Assembly (NCBI RefSeq): GCF_004000435.1
Contig: NZ_RBVZ01000002.1
Location: 674,501-738,500 of the forward strand
DNA length: 64,000 nt
Direction: 5' to 3'
Source: Alexandriicola marinus
GTDB taxonomy: Bacteria; Pseudomonadota; Alphaproteobacteria; Rhodobacterales; Rhodobacteraceae
Positions 17,262 to 25,721 of the stretch are shown piece by piece; position 1 is the stretch's first letter, and every line of letters starts with the position of its first letter. Under the pieces are notes generated by a model. It was not told the DNA's origin. It saw only the letters and a program-made list of their open reading frames with translations, and did not search any database. A program made the translations under genes and the position numbers.

Positions 17262-18557
17262 TTACCGCTTGATATTGGTTGTCTCCTGCAGCATCTCGTC
17301 CACGGTCTGCACGACCTTGGCATTGGACGAATAGGCCCGCTGGGTTTCGATCAGGTTGGTCAGTTCCGTCGCGATATCGGTGGCCGAGGCCTGCAACGCA
17401 TAGGCCGCGATGTCACCGACAGGTCCGTCGGCCGCATCCCAAAGGAAGAAGTCCCCGCTTTCAGGCGAAATCGTGTAGGTTTGACCATCTTTCACGAACA
17501 GCCCGTTGGGATTTGGCACGCCAACCAGCGGGACCTGATATACCTTGGTCGACATGCCGTTGTCGAAGAATGCGTAGACATTGCCATTCGCATCAACCTC
17601 GACCGAGGTCAGGTTGCCGGCTGCGAAACCGTCTTTGGAGATCGTGCTGGGCGCGAATTCATCGGCGAGCTGTGTCATGCCGCCGCTGGCGCCAAGCTCA
17701 CCGATGGTGACGCTGATTGGCCCTGCGGCGACGTCGATCTCAAAGCTGCCAGTCGCCGGATCATAGGGGCCGCCGGAAATGGTCGTGACACTGTCCAGTG
17801 TTCCGCCATTGTCTCGTTCGGCATCGAAGGTCAGGACATATTCACCGACAACGGCCCCGGCCGAGGCGGAATCGGTGATTGTCATCGTCCATTCGTTGGA
17901 GGCATCGGCCGCCGGGATGGTCGGCGAAAAGGTGACGGTCAGTGTCTGCGATTTTCCGAGGTTGTCGTAATATTCGATGGTCAGCGTCTCGGGTGTGCCA
18001 TCGGCATCGAACTCGGTCGCAGTGGCCGGCAGATTGACGATCATGTCGATTGCCGTCGTGGGCTCGCCCATGACCTGACCGGTATTGATCTGGATCGGCT
18101 CCAGCCCGACGGCGGTATCGCGGGGATAGTTGGGAATGTCCCCGTTTGCATCGGCGGGCCATCCCAGAAGAACAAGTCCGGAAGTGCTTTCGAGGTAGCC
18201 GTCCGCGTTCAGCCGGAAGGATCCGGTCGTGGCAAGCTCCATCGGCATCTCGCCGCTACCGATCGCGGAAAGCGACGTGACGGGAAGAAAGCCGCTTCCC
18301 CGGACCGCGAGGTCCGTGGGGTTCGCCGTGGCGATCAGGGCGGCCGACTGATCGATCAGCCGCATGACCGACAGCGTGACCCCCCCTGCAGTATAGAGCC
18401 CTGAACCGGTGTTATTGACCATCGAATGAAAATCAGCCGAGGCCAGCTTGTAGCCATATGTCGACGAATTCGCGATGTTGTCGGAAATGGTGGCAAGCTG
18501 ACCGGCAGTTGTGGTCAGGCCGGCGACACTGGCATTGAGCGAAGAGGAAATGGTCAT
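17262..18557 (-). CDS. flgE: Flagellar hook protein FlgE
   Basis: FlgE polymerises into the hook. The 431-residue protein has the N-terminal rod/hook motif (A-G-L-T-T-T-A-G-Q-L-A-T-I-S-D-N-I-A-N), the central FlgE D2-type domain and the C-terminal motif L-I-E-T-Q-R-A-Y-S-S-N-A-K-V. It is the first gene of flgE-flgK-flgL-flgI on the minus strand; a near-perfect CtrA box lies about 60-75 bases upstream. Confidence 0.94.
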   Translation of the reverse strand: MTISSSLNASVAGLTTTAGQLATISDNIANSSTYGYKLASADFHSMVNNTGSGLYTAGGVTLSVMRLIDQSAALIATANPTDLAVRGSGFLPVTSLSAIGSGEMPMELATTGSFRLNADGYLESTSGLVLLGWPADANGDIPNYPRDTAVGLEPIQINTGQVMGEPTTAIDMIVNLPATATEFDADGTPETLTIEYYDNLGKSQTLTVTFSPTIPAADASNEWTMTITDSASAGAVVGEYVLTFDAERDNGGTLDSVTTISGGPYDPATGSFEIDVAAGPISVTIGELGASGGMTQLADEFAPSTISKDGFAAGNLTSVEVDANGNVYAFFDNGMSTKVYQVPLVGVPNPNGLFVKDGQTYTISPESGDFFLWDAADGPVGDIAAYALQASATDIATELTNLIETQRAYSSNAKVVQTVDEMLQETTNIKR

Positions 18558-18615
18558 GATGAGCCTTTCTGCGTCATTAGCGACATGGATTGCGCCAAGC
18601 CTTAGCCATTCGCCT

Positions 18616-18630
18616 TTAACGCTGGCCTAA
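18616..18630. promoter_or_regulatory. CtrA-like box upstream of flgE
   Basis: TTAA-N7-CTAA, one mismatch from TTAA-N7-TTAA, in the 101-base gap between motB and flgE and about 58-73 bases before the flgE start. It likely controls the hook operon. Confidence 0.5.
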
Positions 18631-18658
18631 TGACTAAAATCCAAAGCTCTTTGCCCCG

Positions 18659-19495
18659 TCATTCCAGGTCCCGCAGGATAGTGACTTCGATACGGTCATT
18701 GCGCACCGCAACCGCGGGCTCGACCGCGGGCGATCGGTCACCGTGACCTGTCATTCGCGCGACCCGGGCGGGATCGAGTCCTCCGTCTTCAAGGGCAAGC
18801 CGGGTCGCGGCGGCACGGCTTACCGTCAGATCCCAGACAGGCGACTGGGCAAGCACGATCGGCTGCGCCGGAACATGCGCGGCGACCGCGATCTCGTTCG
18901 GGACCAGTTCCGAGACCTGTGCAATCATCGCCAGAAGGTCGCGTGTCATGGGCGCGGGAGCCGCCGTTCCATCCTCGAATAGCGGCACATCGGGAAGAGA
19001 AAACAATTCGATGACCAGACCTTCATCGGTCAGCCGGGTGATGACATGGCGCAATGCCTCTTTCGCGATAAGGCTTTCCCCGCCCTGACCAAGAAGAACC
19101 TGTTCAAGGTCGCGCAAGGCCTGCACCTCGGCCGCGACCGAAGACAGCCTGTCGCTTTCCTCGTCAGTCATTTCCGACCTGGTTTCGCCGGTGATGAAGC
19201 CGCCACCCCTGCTCGACATGACAAGGGTGTCATCGCTCATGATATCGAGCCCGCCAAAGTTGCCATCGGCCCCGCCGGATGTCCGGCTGATCGCCACCGT
19301 GGGCGCGAAGTAATCGGCCAACCCCTTGCGTTGCTGCTCTGTCGTGGCGTTGAGAAGCCACATCAACATGAAGAACGCCATCATGGCCGTCACGAAATCC
19401 GCATAGGCCACCTTCCAGGCGCCGCCATGATGGCCACCGCCGCCGACGACCTTCTTTCGCTTGATGATTATCGGCGCATTCGACTTTGAACCCAT
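18659..19495 (-). CDS. motB: Flagellar motor stator protein MotB
   Basis: MotB is the peptidoglycan-anchored stator subunit. The 278-residue protein has a basic N-terminus (I-I-K-R-K-K), one membrane helix with the ion-carrying aspartate at about residue 33 (A-Y-A-D-F-V-T-A-M-M), and a C-terminal OmpA-like domain (R-M-T-G-H-G-D). The ATG at 19495 is preceded by AAGGG; an in-frame GTG at 19519 would add eight residues. It is separated from motA by 10 kb. A TTAA-N8-CTAA sequence lies 51-66 bases upstream. Confidence 0.92.
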   Translation of the reverse strand: MGSKSNAPIIIKRKKVVGGGGHHGGAWKVAYADFVTAMMAFFMLMWLLNATTEQQRKGLADYFAPTVAISRTSGGADGNFGGLDIMSDDTLVMSSRGGGFITGETRSEMTDEESDRLSSVAAEVQALRDLEQVLLGQGGESLIAKEALRHVITRLTDEGLVIELFSLPDVPLFEDGTAAPAPMTRDLLAMIAQVSELVPNEIAVAAHVPAQPIVLAQSPVWDLTVSRAAATRLALEDGGLDPARVARMTGHGDRSPAVEPAVAVRNDRIEVTILRDLE

Positions 19496-19576
19496 CTCCA
19501 CAACCCTTTTCCGTCTCACCCGGGGAATGGATAGACGCAGGGCGCTTAACGAGAGACCTAACGTCTCAAATCCGGA

Positions 19577-20344
19577 TCAAAGGTCGCGTCTGCGCCATAA
19601 TTCGTCAGGGCCGCAGAATTCGATCAACTCGTATCCTGCCGGTCGCATGATCTGGCCCAGACGAGGCGAGCCGGTGTTGTTCTCGATCGACCAGAGACCG
19701 ACCCGGTGCCTGTCGAATGGAAACTCCGACAGGATCGCGATCTCCGCCCCCTCGACATCAAGAGAGACGAAATCAGGGTCCGGCACGCCTGCTTCGCCCA
19801 GCACAGCAGAAAGCGTTCGCGTGGGCACTTTGACAACGGTTTCCTTGTGCCGGGGGTCGGCCCGGACGGTATCGAGCAGCCCGGGATCGTAAGACGCGGC
19901 AAGGCCGCTCATCTGGGTGTAGCCTTCTGAAATCTCAATGAAATCTTCTTCTCCATCAACTCGCGCGATGGCAAGGCGCCGACACTGGCATCGTCGGATT
20001 CTTCGGGCTGCCTCCACCTGGGTGGTGACCGGTTCGATCAGGATACCGGTCCACCCCCGGAACATCTCGAGAAAGAAGGTGTTGGACCCGCTGACACCGT
20101 CATAGCCGCCGATATCGACGAATGTTCCACCGCGTTTGGCCTTGAACAGACGATCCACGACAAGGTCCTGCCCCGCCTGGCTGACAAAACGGTAGCCATC
20201 GGGCCGGAGCCTGCGGCGCAGGTCATGAAGCTGACGGTTCAACGCCCCACGGCGCCGGCCACGCTCTGTCTTGAGTTGGGCAAGAAGATCGGTCTCGGCG
20301 GCGCGCAGGGCGTCGATGGCCTCTTCGATCGTCGGGCGCATCAT
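19577..20344 (-). CDS. FkbM-family methyltransferase
   Basis: A 255-residue protein with a helical, basic N-terminal 50 residues and then a class I SAM-dependent methyltransferase fold. The SAM site is F-V-D-I-G-G-Y-D-G (about residues 75-83), and the FkbM-typical F-V-S-L-D-V-E-G-A-E-I lies near residue 195. FkbM enzymes O-methylate sugars or polyketides. Its ATG overlaps the upstream DUF6165 stop (ATGA). As the last gene of a glycosyltransferase operon it probably methylates the sugar laid down by its neighbours; the acceptor is unknown. Confidence 0.85.
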   Translation of the reverse strand: MMRPTIEEAIDALRAAETDLLAQLKTERGRRRGALNRQLHDLRRRLRPDGYRFVSQAGQDLVVDRLFKAKRGGTFVDIGGYDGVSGSNTFFLEMFRGWTGILIEPVTTQVEAARRIRRCQCRRLAIARVDGEEDFIEISEGYTQMSGLAASYDPGLLDTVRADPRHKETVVKVPTRTLSAVLGEAGVPDPDFVSLDVEGAEIAILSEFPFDRHRVGLWSIENNTGSPRLGQIMRPAGYELIEFCGPDELWRRRDL

Positions 20345-20748
20345 TCCTCGGCGGCCTTGTCGATCGAGGCATAGGATTTCTCCTCGACGATCCTTGAACC
20401 CAGAAGAAGGTTGATCTCCTTCTTCAATTCGGCACGCCGGTCGTTGGTGATATAAACGGCTCGGGCAAGCGCGATGAAACTCTCTCCGAAGTGGCGCCGT
20501 GCCTCGCAGCGGCGAATGTCGTCCTCAATGTCCCAAAGGCTTGAATTCGTATCAAGAAGCTCTTCGGTGAGTGCCGTCAGACGTATGTCATGAGGAAGCG
20601 AGCTCTGGGCGATGGAGTTCAACAACTCCAGTTCCCGCGTGACGTTTTCCAGCTTGGCGGGATCGGAAATCCGCTCGGACTTCAGGCGCAGGATAGTGAT
20701 CTTGTCGACCAGTTCTCCCGGCGACACGGGTACGAGAATGTCCGTCAT
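20341..20748 (-). CDS. DUF6165-like small protein in glycosylation operon
   Basis: A 135-residue soluble, charged, mostly helical protein (start M-T-D-I-L-V-P-V-S-P-G-E-L-V-D-K-I-T-I-L-R-L). It resembles uncharacterised DUF6165 proteins, which I know as neighbours of TPR and glycan genes; I cannot verify the match here. It overlaps both neighbours by four bases (ATGA at each end), so it is produced in fixed ratio with the TPR-glycosyltransferase and the methyltransferase. No catalytic motif is evident. Confidence 0.7.
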   Translation of the reverse strand: MTDILVPVSPGELVDKITILRLKSERISDPAKLENVTRELELLNSIAQSSLPHDIRLTALTEELLDTNSSLWDIEDDIRRCEARRHFGESFIALARAVYITNDRRAELKKEINLLLGSRIVEEKSYASIDKAAEE

Positions 20749-22133
20749 CTCCGGCCCTCCGCGAGTTTTGCAGCCACAAGATCAGCGACCCTGCGCTCGA
20801 CACGGTGAAACACCCCGTCCCAGTCATGCGGCGATTGCTGACGCATCAGAGTCATCGACGGATACCACGGGGTGCGGTTGCCCGTATGGGTCCAGAGCCA
20901 GAACGGATCCCAGTGCAGAAGCGTCCAGACCGGCACGCCCAAAGACCCCGCGAGATGCGCCGTCGCCGTATCCGACGTGATGACAAGGTCCATCTCGAGC
21001 ATGAGAGCGGCGCAATCGCCGAAATGGCGGTCCATGCTGCCCAGATCGACGATCGGGATCGCCGAGCCATCCGCCTGAAATGCCGCCAGTTCCGGCCCCT
21101 TGTAGAGCGAGAACAGCCGCAGACCTTCGAGCCCCAGCAACCGATGAAACTCGGTATGCAGGAACGAACGGAAGACATTGTTGCGATAGGTCGTCGAACC
21201 GGTCCAGATCACCCCGACGCGCACGTCGCTCCGATAGGGGGCGATCAAGGCCGCGGCACGATCCCGACTGTCTGACGGGACAGTCAGAGCCGCCGGCCGG
21301 GGCACCTTCTCGGTCGCGTCGAAATGCGCGATGGCCAGATCCAACAGGTTGACCCAGACGTCATATTCCTGAGGGTCGGGCATCCGGGACCCCGTCCAGT
21401 CGGCGCCATCGATGCCCTCATAGAGGCAAGCGACCGGTTTCTCGCAATAAAGCAGCACCTGTTCCGGGTCGAACCTTCTGAGCGCCGGAAGGAAGCGCGA
21501 AAACGCCATCGCGTCGCCAAAGCCCTGTTCCGGCAGGACGAGGATGCGTTTCCCGGCAAGGCTTTCGCCCTGCCATTCGGGGCGCGGCAGGTTCCGCGGT
21601 GTCAATTCGTCGGTCTGCCATCGGATGCGGAAGGATTTGAACCCGTTGGCATAATCCTGCGCCGCCAACTGCGCCATGGCCAGCTGGATGCCGATTTCAG
21701 AGTGATCGGGATGCTGTTCCCGACAGGTCGTCAGCCATGACACCGCATCGTCATATCGGCCAAGCGATCGGTAGGACTTGCCGATCAGCGCCTTTGTCAT
21801 CGCATCGCCGCCCCCGCGGGACAACAAAGCCATGCGCAACTCGATCGCCTCTTCGTTCTGGCCCAGATCGGCAAGGATATTGGCCAGATTGTTACGCACT
21901 GCATCCGAGGTGGGCTCAAGACCCGCGGCACGCCTCTGGGCGGCAAGGGCAAGCTGGTGTCGACCGGACTTGCGCAGCAGCGCACCCGCATTGGACCACA
22001 TCATCCCGTCCTTCGGGGCTAGTGCAAGATAGCGGGAATAATGTGCCATCGCCTCGTCGAGCTGGTCGGCCTTGTGGCATTTCAGCGCGAGATCACGAAG
22101 CCTGCCGAGACGGATTTCTTCGCTTTGCCCCAT
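20745..22133 (-). CDS. TPR-repeat protein with GT9-like glycosyltransferase domain
   Basis: A 462-residue two-domain protein. Residues ~10-175 form four or five TPR helix pairs (A-M-A-H-Y-S-R-Y-L-A-L-A-P; N-N-L-A-N-I-L-A-D-L-G). Residues ~190-460 form a glycosyltransferase of the GT-B fold, with the nucleotide-sugar binding motif D-L-V-I-T-S-D-T-A-T-A-H-L-A-G-S-L-G-V-P-V-W-T-L near residue 390. TPR-GT fusions often glycosylate proteins. No membrane segment is present. Flagellin or another surface protein is a plausible acceptor given the adjacent motility genes, but that is inference. Confidence 0.82.
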   Translation of the reverse strand: MGQSEEIRLGRLRDLALKCHKADQLDEAMAHYSRYLALAPKDGMMWSNAGALLRKSGRHQLALAAQRRAAGLEPTSDAVRNNLANILADLGQNEEAIELRMALLSRGGGDAMTKALIGKSYRSLGRYDDAVSWLTTCREQHPDHSEIGIQLAMAQLAAQDYANGFKSFRIRWQTDELTPRNLPRPEWQGESLAGKRILVLPEQGFGDAMAFSRFLPALRRFDPEQVLLYCEKPVACLYEGIDGADWTGSRMPDPQEYDVWVNLLDLAIAHFDATEKVPRPAALTVPSDSRDRAAALIAPYRSDVRVGVIWTGSTTYRNNVFRSFLHTEFHRLLGLEGLRLFSLYKGPELAAFQADGSAIPIVDLGSMDRHFGDCAALMLEMDLVITSDTATAHLAGSLGVPVWTLLHWDPFWLWTHTGNRTPWYPSMTLMRQQSPHDWDGVFHRVERRVADLVAAKLAEGRR

Positions 22134-22136
22134 GGG

Positions 22137-22910
22137 TCAGTCACGCCGACGCGGGGACAGAAGCTTTGACGGACGTCGGGCCTCGGCCTCCTCGAACAGC
22201 GAAAAGGTCTGGTTCACGTAATTTACCGAACCCGAGATCATCTCCATGTAGTCGTTCAGTTCAGGGGTCACTTCGGCTTCGACAAGGGAAATGCTGCGAT
22301 CCTGCGGTGCCGTCTCGAACGTGACATAGAACAGCGGCTCCCCGCGTTTGACCACGATCGGCTTTTCGGGCTCGTGCCATTCGAAGGCCCACATCAGGGG
22401 CCGGGGCCAGACATTGATGGGGAAACGGCCGCCAAAGATCGTGCCCGGAAGGGCCTCTTTCCGGTAATGCATGAACGGGGCGACCTGACTGGCATAGACG
22501 GGCTCATCCGAGATGAACACGTAAGGCAACGCCAGCTGGATTGTGGGCACGTCTTCATTGCGCCACTCTGCCTCGTTGGTGAGGTGAAGCTTCTCGCCCA
22601 GTTTCGACGCCCGGATCGAACTGCGTTCCCCCGCCAGATTGCGCAGGACAGGCTTCCCGTCCTTGTTTCGATCGAACCCGATGTTCAGATCGAATGGGCA
22701 TTTGACGACGAAGTAGCGACTTTCGAGGTTGATCACCGCCGGGCAGCGCGAGGCCGATTTCGCGTGCCGCTTGTTCAGGTCCACCGACCTGACCCGTTCG
22801 GGCGCATCATAAATGATCGAGCCCTTGTTCTCGTTCAGGAACCATCCGACCGAGACGGGGCCCTTCCCTTCTCCGCCAGCGGCATTCTCGAAATGTACTG
22901 ATAAACGCAT
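22137..22910 (-). CDS. Unrecognised protein in glycosylation operon
   Basis: I do not recognise this 257-residue protein. It is soluble, with no signal peptide or membrane segment, rich in aromatic residues and mixed charge, and predicted beta-rich in the middle (F-F-V type strands around residues 60-90 and 165-180). The ATG at 22910 has an AAGGA site; an upstream in-frame start would overlap the preceding gene by 29 bases. It sits 19 bases after the GT4 gene and 3 bases before the TPR-GT gene. It may be a modifying enzyme or a glycan-binding partner; nothing in the sequence decides this. Confidence 0.7.
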   Translation of the reverse strand: MRLSVHFENAAGGEGKGPVSVGWFLNENKGSIIYDAPERVRSVDLNKRHAKSASRCPAVINLESRYFVVKCPFDLNIGFDRNKDGKPVLRNLAGERSSIRASKLGEKLHLTNEAEWRNEDVPTIQLALPYVFISDEPVYASQVAPFMHYRKEALPGTIFGGRFPINVWPRPLMWAFEWHEPEKPIVVKRGEPLFYVTFETAPQDRSISLVEAEVTPELNDYMEMISGSVNYVNQTFSLFEEAEARRPSKLLSPRRRD

Positions 22911-22929
22911 CACGCAGTTCCTTGCCTGT

Positions 22930-24639
22930 CTATTGGTCCGGTCGGGGTCCGGTCGCAAAACGAACCATATCCGATTTCGCCAGCATCATGACGATTACCA
23001 TGGCCCGGGTTACCTTCATCTTCATCAGTTCCGCCAGTTCCGCGACGCTGACCTCACCGTGTTGCCCAAGCATGGTGCAGGCGATGTGCAGCTGATCAAG
23101 AGGCACCGGATGCCGGTGATACAGCTGGCGCGCACTCAGCTTGTCGTGAAGTTCGATATCTTCTTTTCCCGGCGTCCCGTTCAGACGAACCCGGTCATCG
23201 GCCCGGATATGGCCGCTTGGATACTCCCGGTAGAGCGTGAAGGGATCGATCGCCATCGGATTGACCCGGCGTTCAGGCTTTGCCTGTCTCCGCTGTTCGG
23301 CGAGGGCTGCGGCCAGATCGAGGTATTGCGGGATCACCACCGACCAGTCGAGGGATGCCCGGACATGAGCCTGCCCCTGTGCGCCCATCCGCGCGCGCAG
23401 TTCTGCATCGGTGATCAGCCGCTCTAGCGCATCGGCATAGGCCGGCACATCGATCTGAACCTGTGCCTGAACCAGGGCCAGATGCTGGAGATATCCATCC
23501 TGCCCGTTGGCAAATCTCTGGGCCAGAACGTCGCCGGTGCCAGGGGGCATGGTGCGCGTCGGAACGAGAAATCCGGTCTTGCCGTTCAGCACGGTGTCGC
23601 GGAACCCGTCCCAATCGGGCATGACGACAGGCAATCCAGCGGCCATCGCCTCCACCGGGGCGAGGCCGAAGGTTTCCTGAATGCTGTCGACCGGAAGCGT
23701 AAAGATATCAGCCGCAGCCCAGATGTCGCGGCGAAGATCGGGCTCCCGCCCATCGAGGATCCGCGCCTCGACCCGATGACAAAGCCGGTCGAGGGCCTCG
23801 TGATGAAGCGCCTCTTCATCTTCGCGTTTGGTCCATCCGGTGACCCAGAGATGGATATCCTTGCCGGTGCGGTCCGCGACCTGCTCGAGAGCAATCACCA
23901 AAGGTGTCAGATTTGCCTTTTCGACGACGCTCAGTCGACCCATCGTCATTACGACGATTGCATCCTCGGGCACGTCGAACCGGCCCCGCAACGCCGCCCG
24001 TGCACCGTCGCGCGGGACAAAGTCGCCCGTGGCGATGCCCAAGGGAATGACGGGCAGTTGCGGCACGGGAACCCGGCTCGCACCGAACCGATCCATGTAA
24101 AACCGGCTTTCAGCTTCAAGCTGGGTCGCCACGACGGATTTCACGGCGCGTGACGTGCAGATGATCGCATCCCACGGCTGAACGGGTTGCGCCAGAAGGC
24201 TGTGCAACCCTTCGATGATCCGCCGGGTGGAGACCGTATGGGTGATCCCGACGAAGGAGGCGGAGTTCATCCCCTGCCGCATCCGCAGCCACGGAGCCTG
24301 CTGATAGCCGGGCGTCGGGAAGAAGATCGTGCCGGCGGGGGCAAGGGACGCGCCCGTTTTCAGGGAGAGGGCCTCGATCGGGCGGGTCTCGCCCATGGCA
24401 CGCACAGTCTTTTCGAACGTGGCGCCCGCATTGGCAACATCGGTTACGATGCGAAGGGTGTCGCCGCCTGCGTGTTCCAGATAGCCCTTCAGAAAACTCG
24501 ATCCGGCAGACCTGCGACCCACCAGTTCGCGTCCATCGCCCTCGATGGCATCAGGATGAAAATAGATGGCGGTTCCGCCGGTTTCTGTCATCTGCTCGGC
24601 CATCTGACGGGCAATTTTGACGTCAAACTGACCGAGCAC
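22930..24639 (-). CDS. Glycosyltransferase family 4 protein with C-terminal extension
   Basis: A 569-residue GT-B glycosyltransferase. The donor-site region carries V-M-T-M-G-R-L-S-V-V-E-K-A-N near residue 230 and the E-x7-E motif (E-T-F-G-L-A-P-V-E-A-M-A-A-G-L-P-V-V) near residue 325, typical of GT4. About 110 extra C-terminal residues follow the catalytic domain. The start is uncertain: the GTG at 24639 has no good ribosome site, ATG codons occur at 24606 and 24591, and the frame stays open upstream. It follows the Gfo/Idh gene by 26 bases. Confidence 0.82.
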   Translation of the reverse strand: MLGQFDVKIARQMAEQMTETGGTAIYFHPDAIEGDGRELVGRRSAGSSFLKGYLEHAGGDTLRIVTDVANAGATFEKTVRAMGETRPIEALSLKTGASLAPAGTIFFPTPGYQQAPWLRMRQGMNSASFVGITHTVSTRRIIEGLHSLLAQPVQPWDAIICTSRAVKSVVATQLEAESRFYMDRFGASRVPVPQLPVIPLGIATGDFVPRDGARAALRGRFDVPEDAIVVMTMGRLSVVEKANLTPLVIALEQVADRTGKDIHLWVTGWTKREDEEALHHEALDRLCHRVEARILDGREPDLRRDIWAAADIFTLPVDSIQETFGLAPVEAMAAGLPVVMPDWDGFRDTVLNGKTGFLVPTRTMPPGTGDVLAQRFANGQDGYLQHLALVQAQVQIDVPAYADALERLITDAELRARMGAQGQAHVRASLDWSVVIPQYLDLAAALAEQRRQAKPERRVNPMAIDPFTLYREYPSGHIRADDRVRLNGTPGKEDIELHDKLSARQLYHRHPVPLDQLHIACTMLGQHGEVSVAELAELMKMKVTRAMVIVMMLAKSDMVRFATGPRPDQ

Positions 24640-24665
24640 AGAAGGGCTGGCAAGCCCCGAGAGGA

Positions 24666-25721
24666 TCAGACCCGCTGATTGAGCCCGCCCTGCGCGTCGG
24701 ATGCCACGGCAAGGTCCAGAACCCTTTGCAGCTTTGCTCCGCGCCGGAAATCGGGGAACACCTGACCACCGTCACGGATCGCATCGATGAACCGCTGATA
24801 ATTCGTCCGGACCGGTGGGCAGTCGACGTCATGCCAGCGCGCGGTCATCAGATCGGGCTCAAGACAGGCGCGCAGGCGGCTTTCGTTCTGCTCGAAACGG
24901 ACCTCGAGCCCGCCCTTTGTTCCAAAGATGCGCAGCGAAAGATCGTTGATGTGACCCGAGGCAAACCGGGTGGCGTGAACAACGCCCGTCGCACCGCCCT
25001 CAAGTGACATGTGCATCGCAAAGCTGTCATTCGCATCCAGAACGTATTCATCGATCCGACCGCCCGGCGCCTTGTCGAAGGTCGTCAGGCGGCACGAGAC
25101 GTCGGCCACTTCGAGGCCCGCGGCATGGGTCGCGAAATCCACGATATGAACGCCGATATCGCCCAGAACACCGTTCGATCCATGCGCCGTCGACAACCGC
25201 CAGAGCCATTGGCTCTGTTCCGACCATTCGCCCCACGCGGGCTGGGTCAGCCAGCTCTGAAGGTAGGCCGCCTCGAAATGGCGGATTGCGCCAATCTCGC
25301 CTGCCGCGATCATGGACGCCGCGGTGTTGAGCGCAGGCACATTGCGATAGGTCAGGTTCACCATGTTCACCACGCCAGCCGCCGTGGCCTTTGCAGCCAT
25401 CTCGGCCGCATCTGCCTCTGACACGGCCAGTGGCTTTTCACACAGGACATGCTTTCCCGCCGCGAGAAACGGCAGGGTCGTCACGTAGTGGACGGAATCG
25501 GGCGTGACGTTCGATACGGCATCGAATTCGCCCCAGGCAATCGCGTCTTCGACGCTCTGGAAACCATGGGGGACCGAGTGACGCGCGCGGAATTCCTTCA
25601 GCCTTTCGGCATGGGGGTCGATCCCGGCCACGATCTCGACCCCGTCCATGGCGGCATAGGCCTCGGCATGGGCATTCGCCATGCCGCCGGTGCCAAGGAT
25701 CAGGACGCGGATATCGCTCAA
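24666..25721 (-). CDS. Gfo/Idh/MocA-family sugar oxidoreductase
   Basis: A 351-residue NAD(P)-dependent oxidoreductase with an N-terminal Rossmann motif (L-I-L-G-T-G-G-M-A-N-A-H), the E-K-P-L-A motif near residue 95 and a C-terminal substrate domain. Members oxidise or reduce sugars and inositols. The stop of the ThuA-like gene overlaps its ATG (ATGA). The ThuA plus Gfo/Idh pairing resembles ThuA-ThuB of Rhizobium, where ThuB oxidises a sugar at C3. Here the pair precedes glycosyltransferases, so it might prepare a keto-sugar for the glycan, or form a separate catabolic step. Confidence 0.88.
   Translation of the reverse strand: MSDIRVLILGTGGMANAHAEAYAAMDGVEIVAGIDPHAERLKEFRARHSVPHGFQSVEDAIAWGEFDAVSNVTPDSVHYVTTLPFLAAGKHVLCEKPLAVSEADAAEMAAKATAAGVVNMVNLTYRNVPALNTAASMIAAGEIGAIRHFEAAYLQSWLTQPAWGEWSEQSQWLWRLSTAHGSNGVLGDIGVHIVDFATHAAGLEVADVSCRLTTFDKAPGGRIDEYVLDANDSFAMHMSLEGGATGVVHATRFASGHINDLSLRIFGTKGGLEVRFEQNESRLRACLEPDLMTARWHDVDCPPVRTNYQRFIDAIRDGGQVFPDFRRGAKLQRVLDLAVASDAQGGLNQRV

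Noticed and set aside
19546-19561. TTAA-N8-CTAA upstream of motB, resembling a CtrA box
   Set aside because: The spacer is eight bases, not seven; CtrA binding needs the seven-base spacing, so I do not call it a site.
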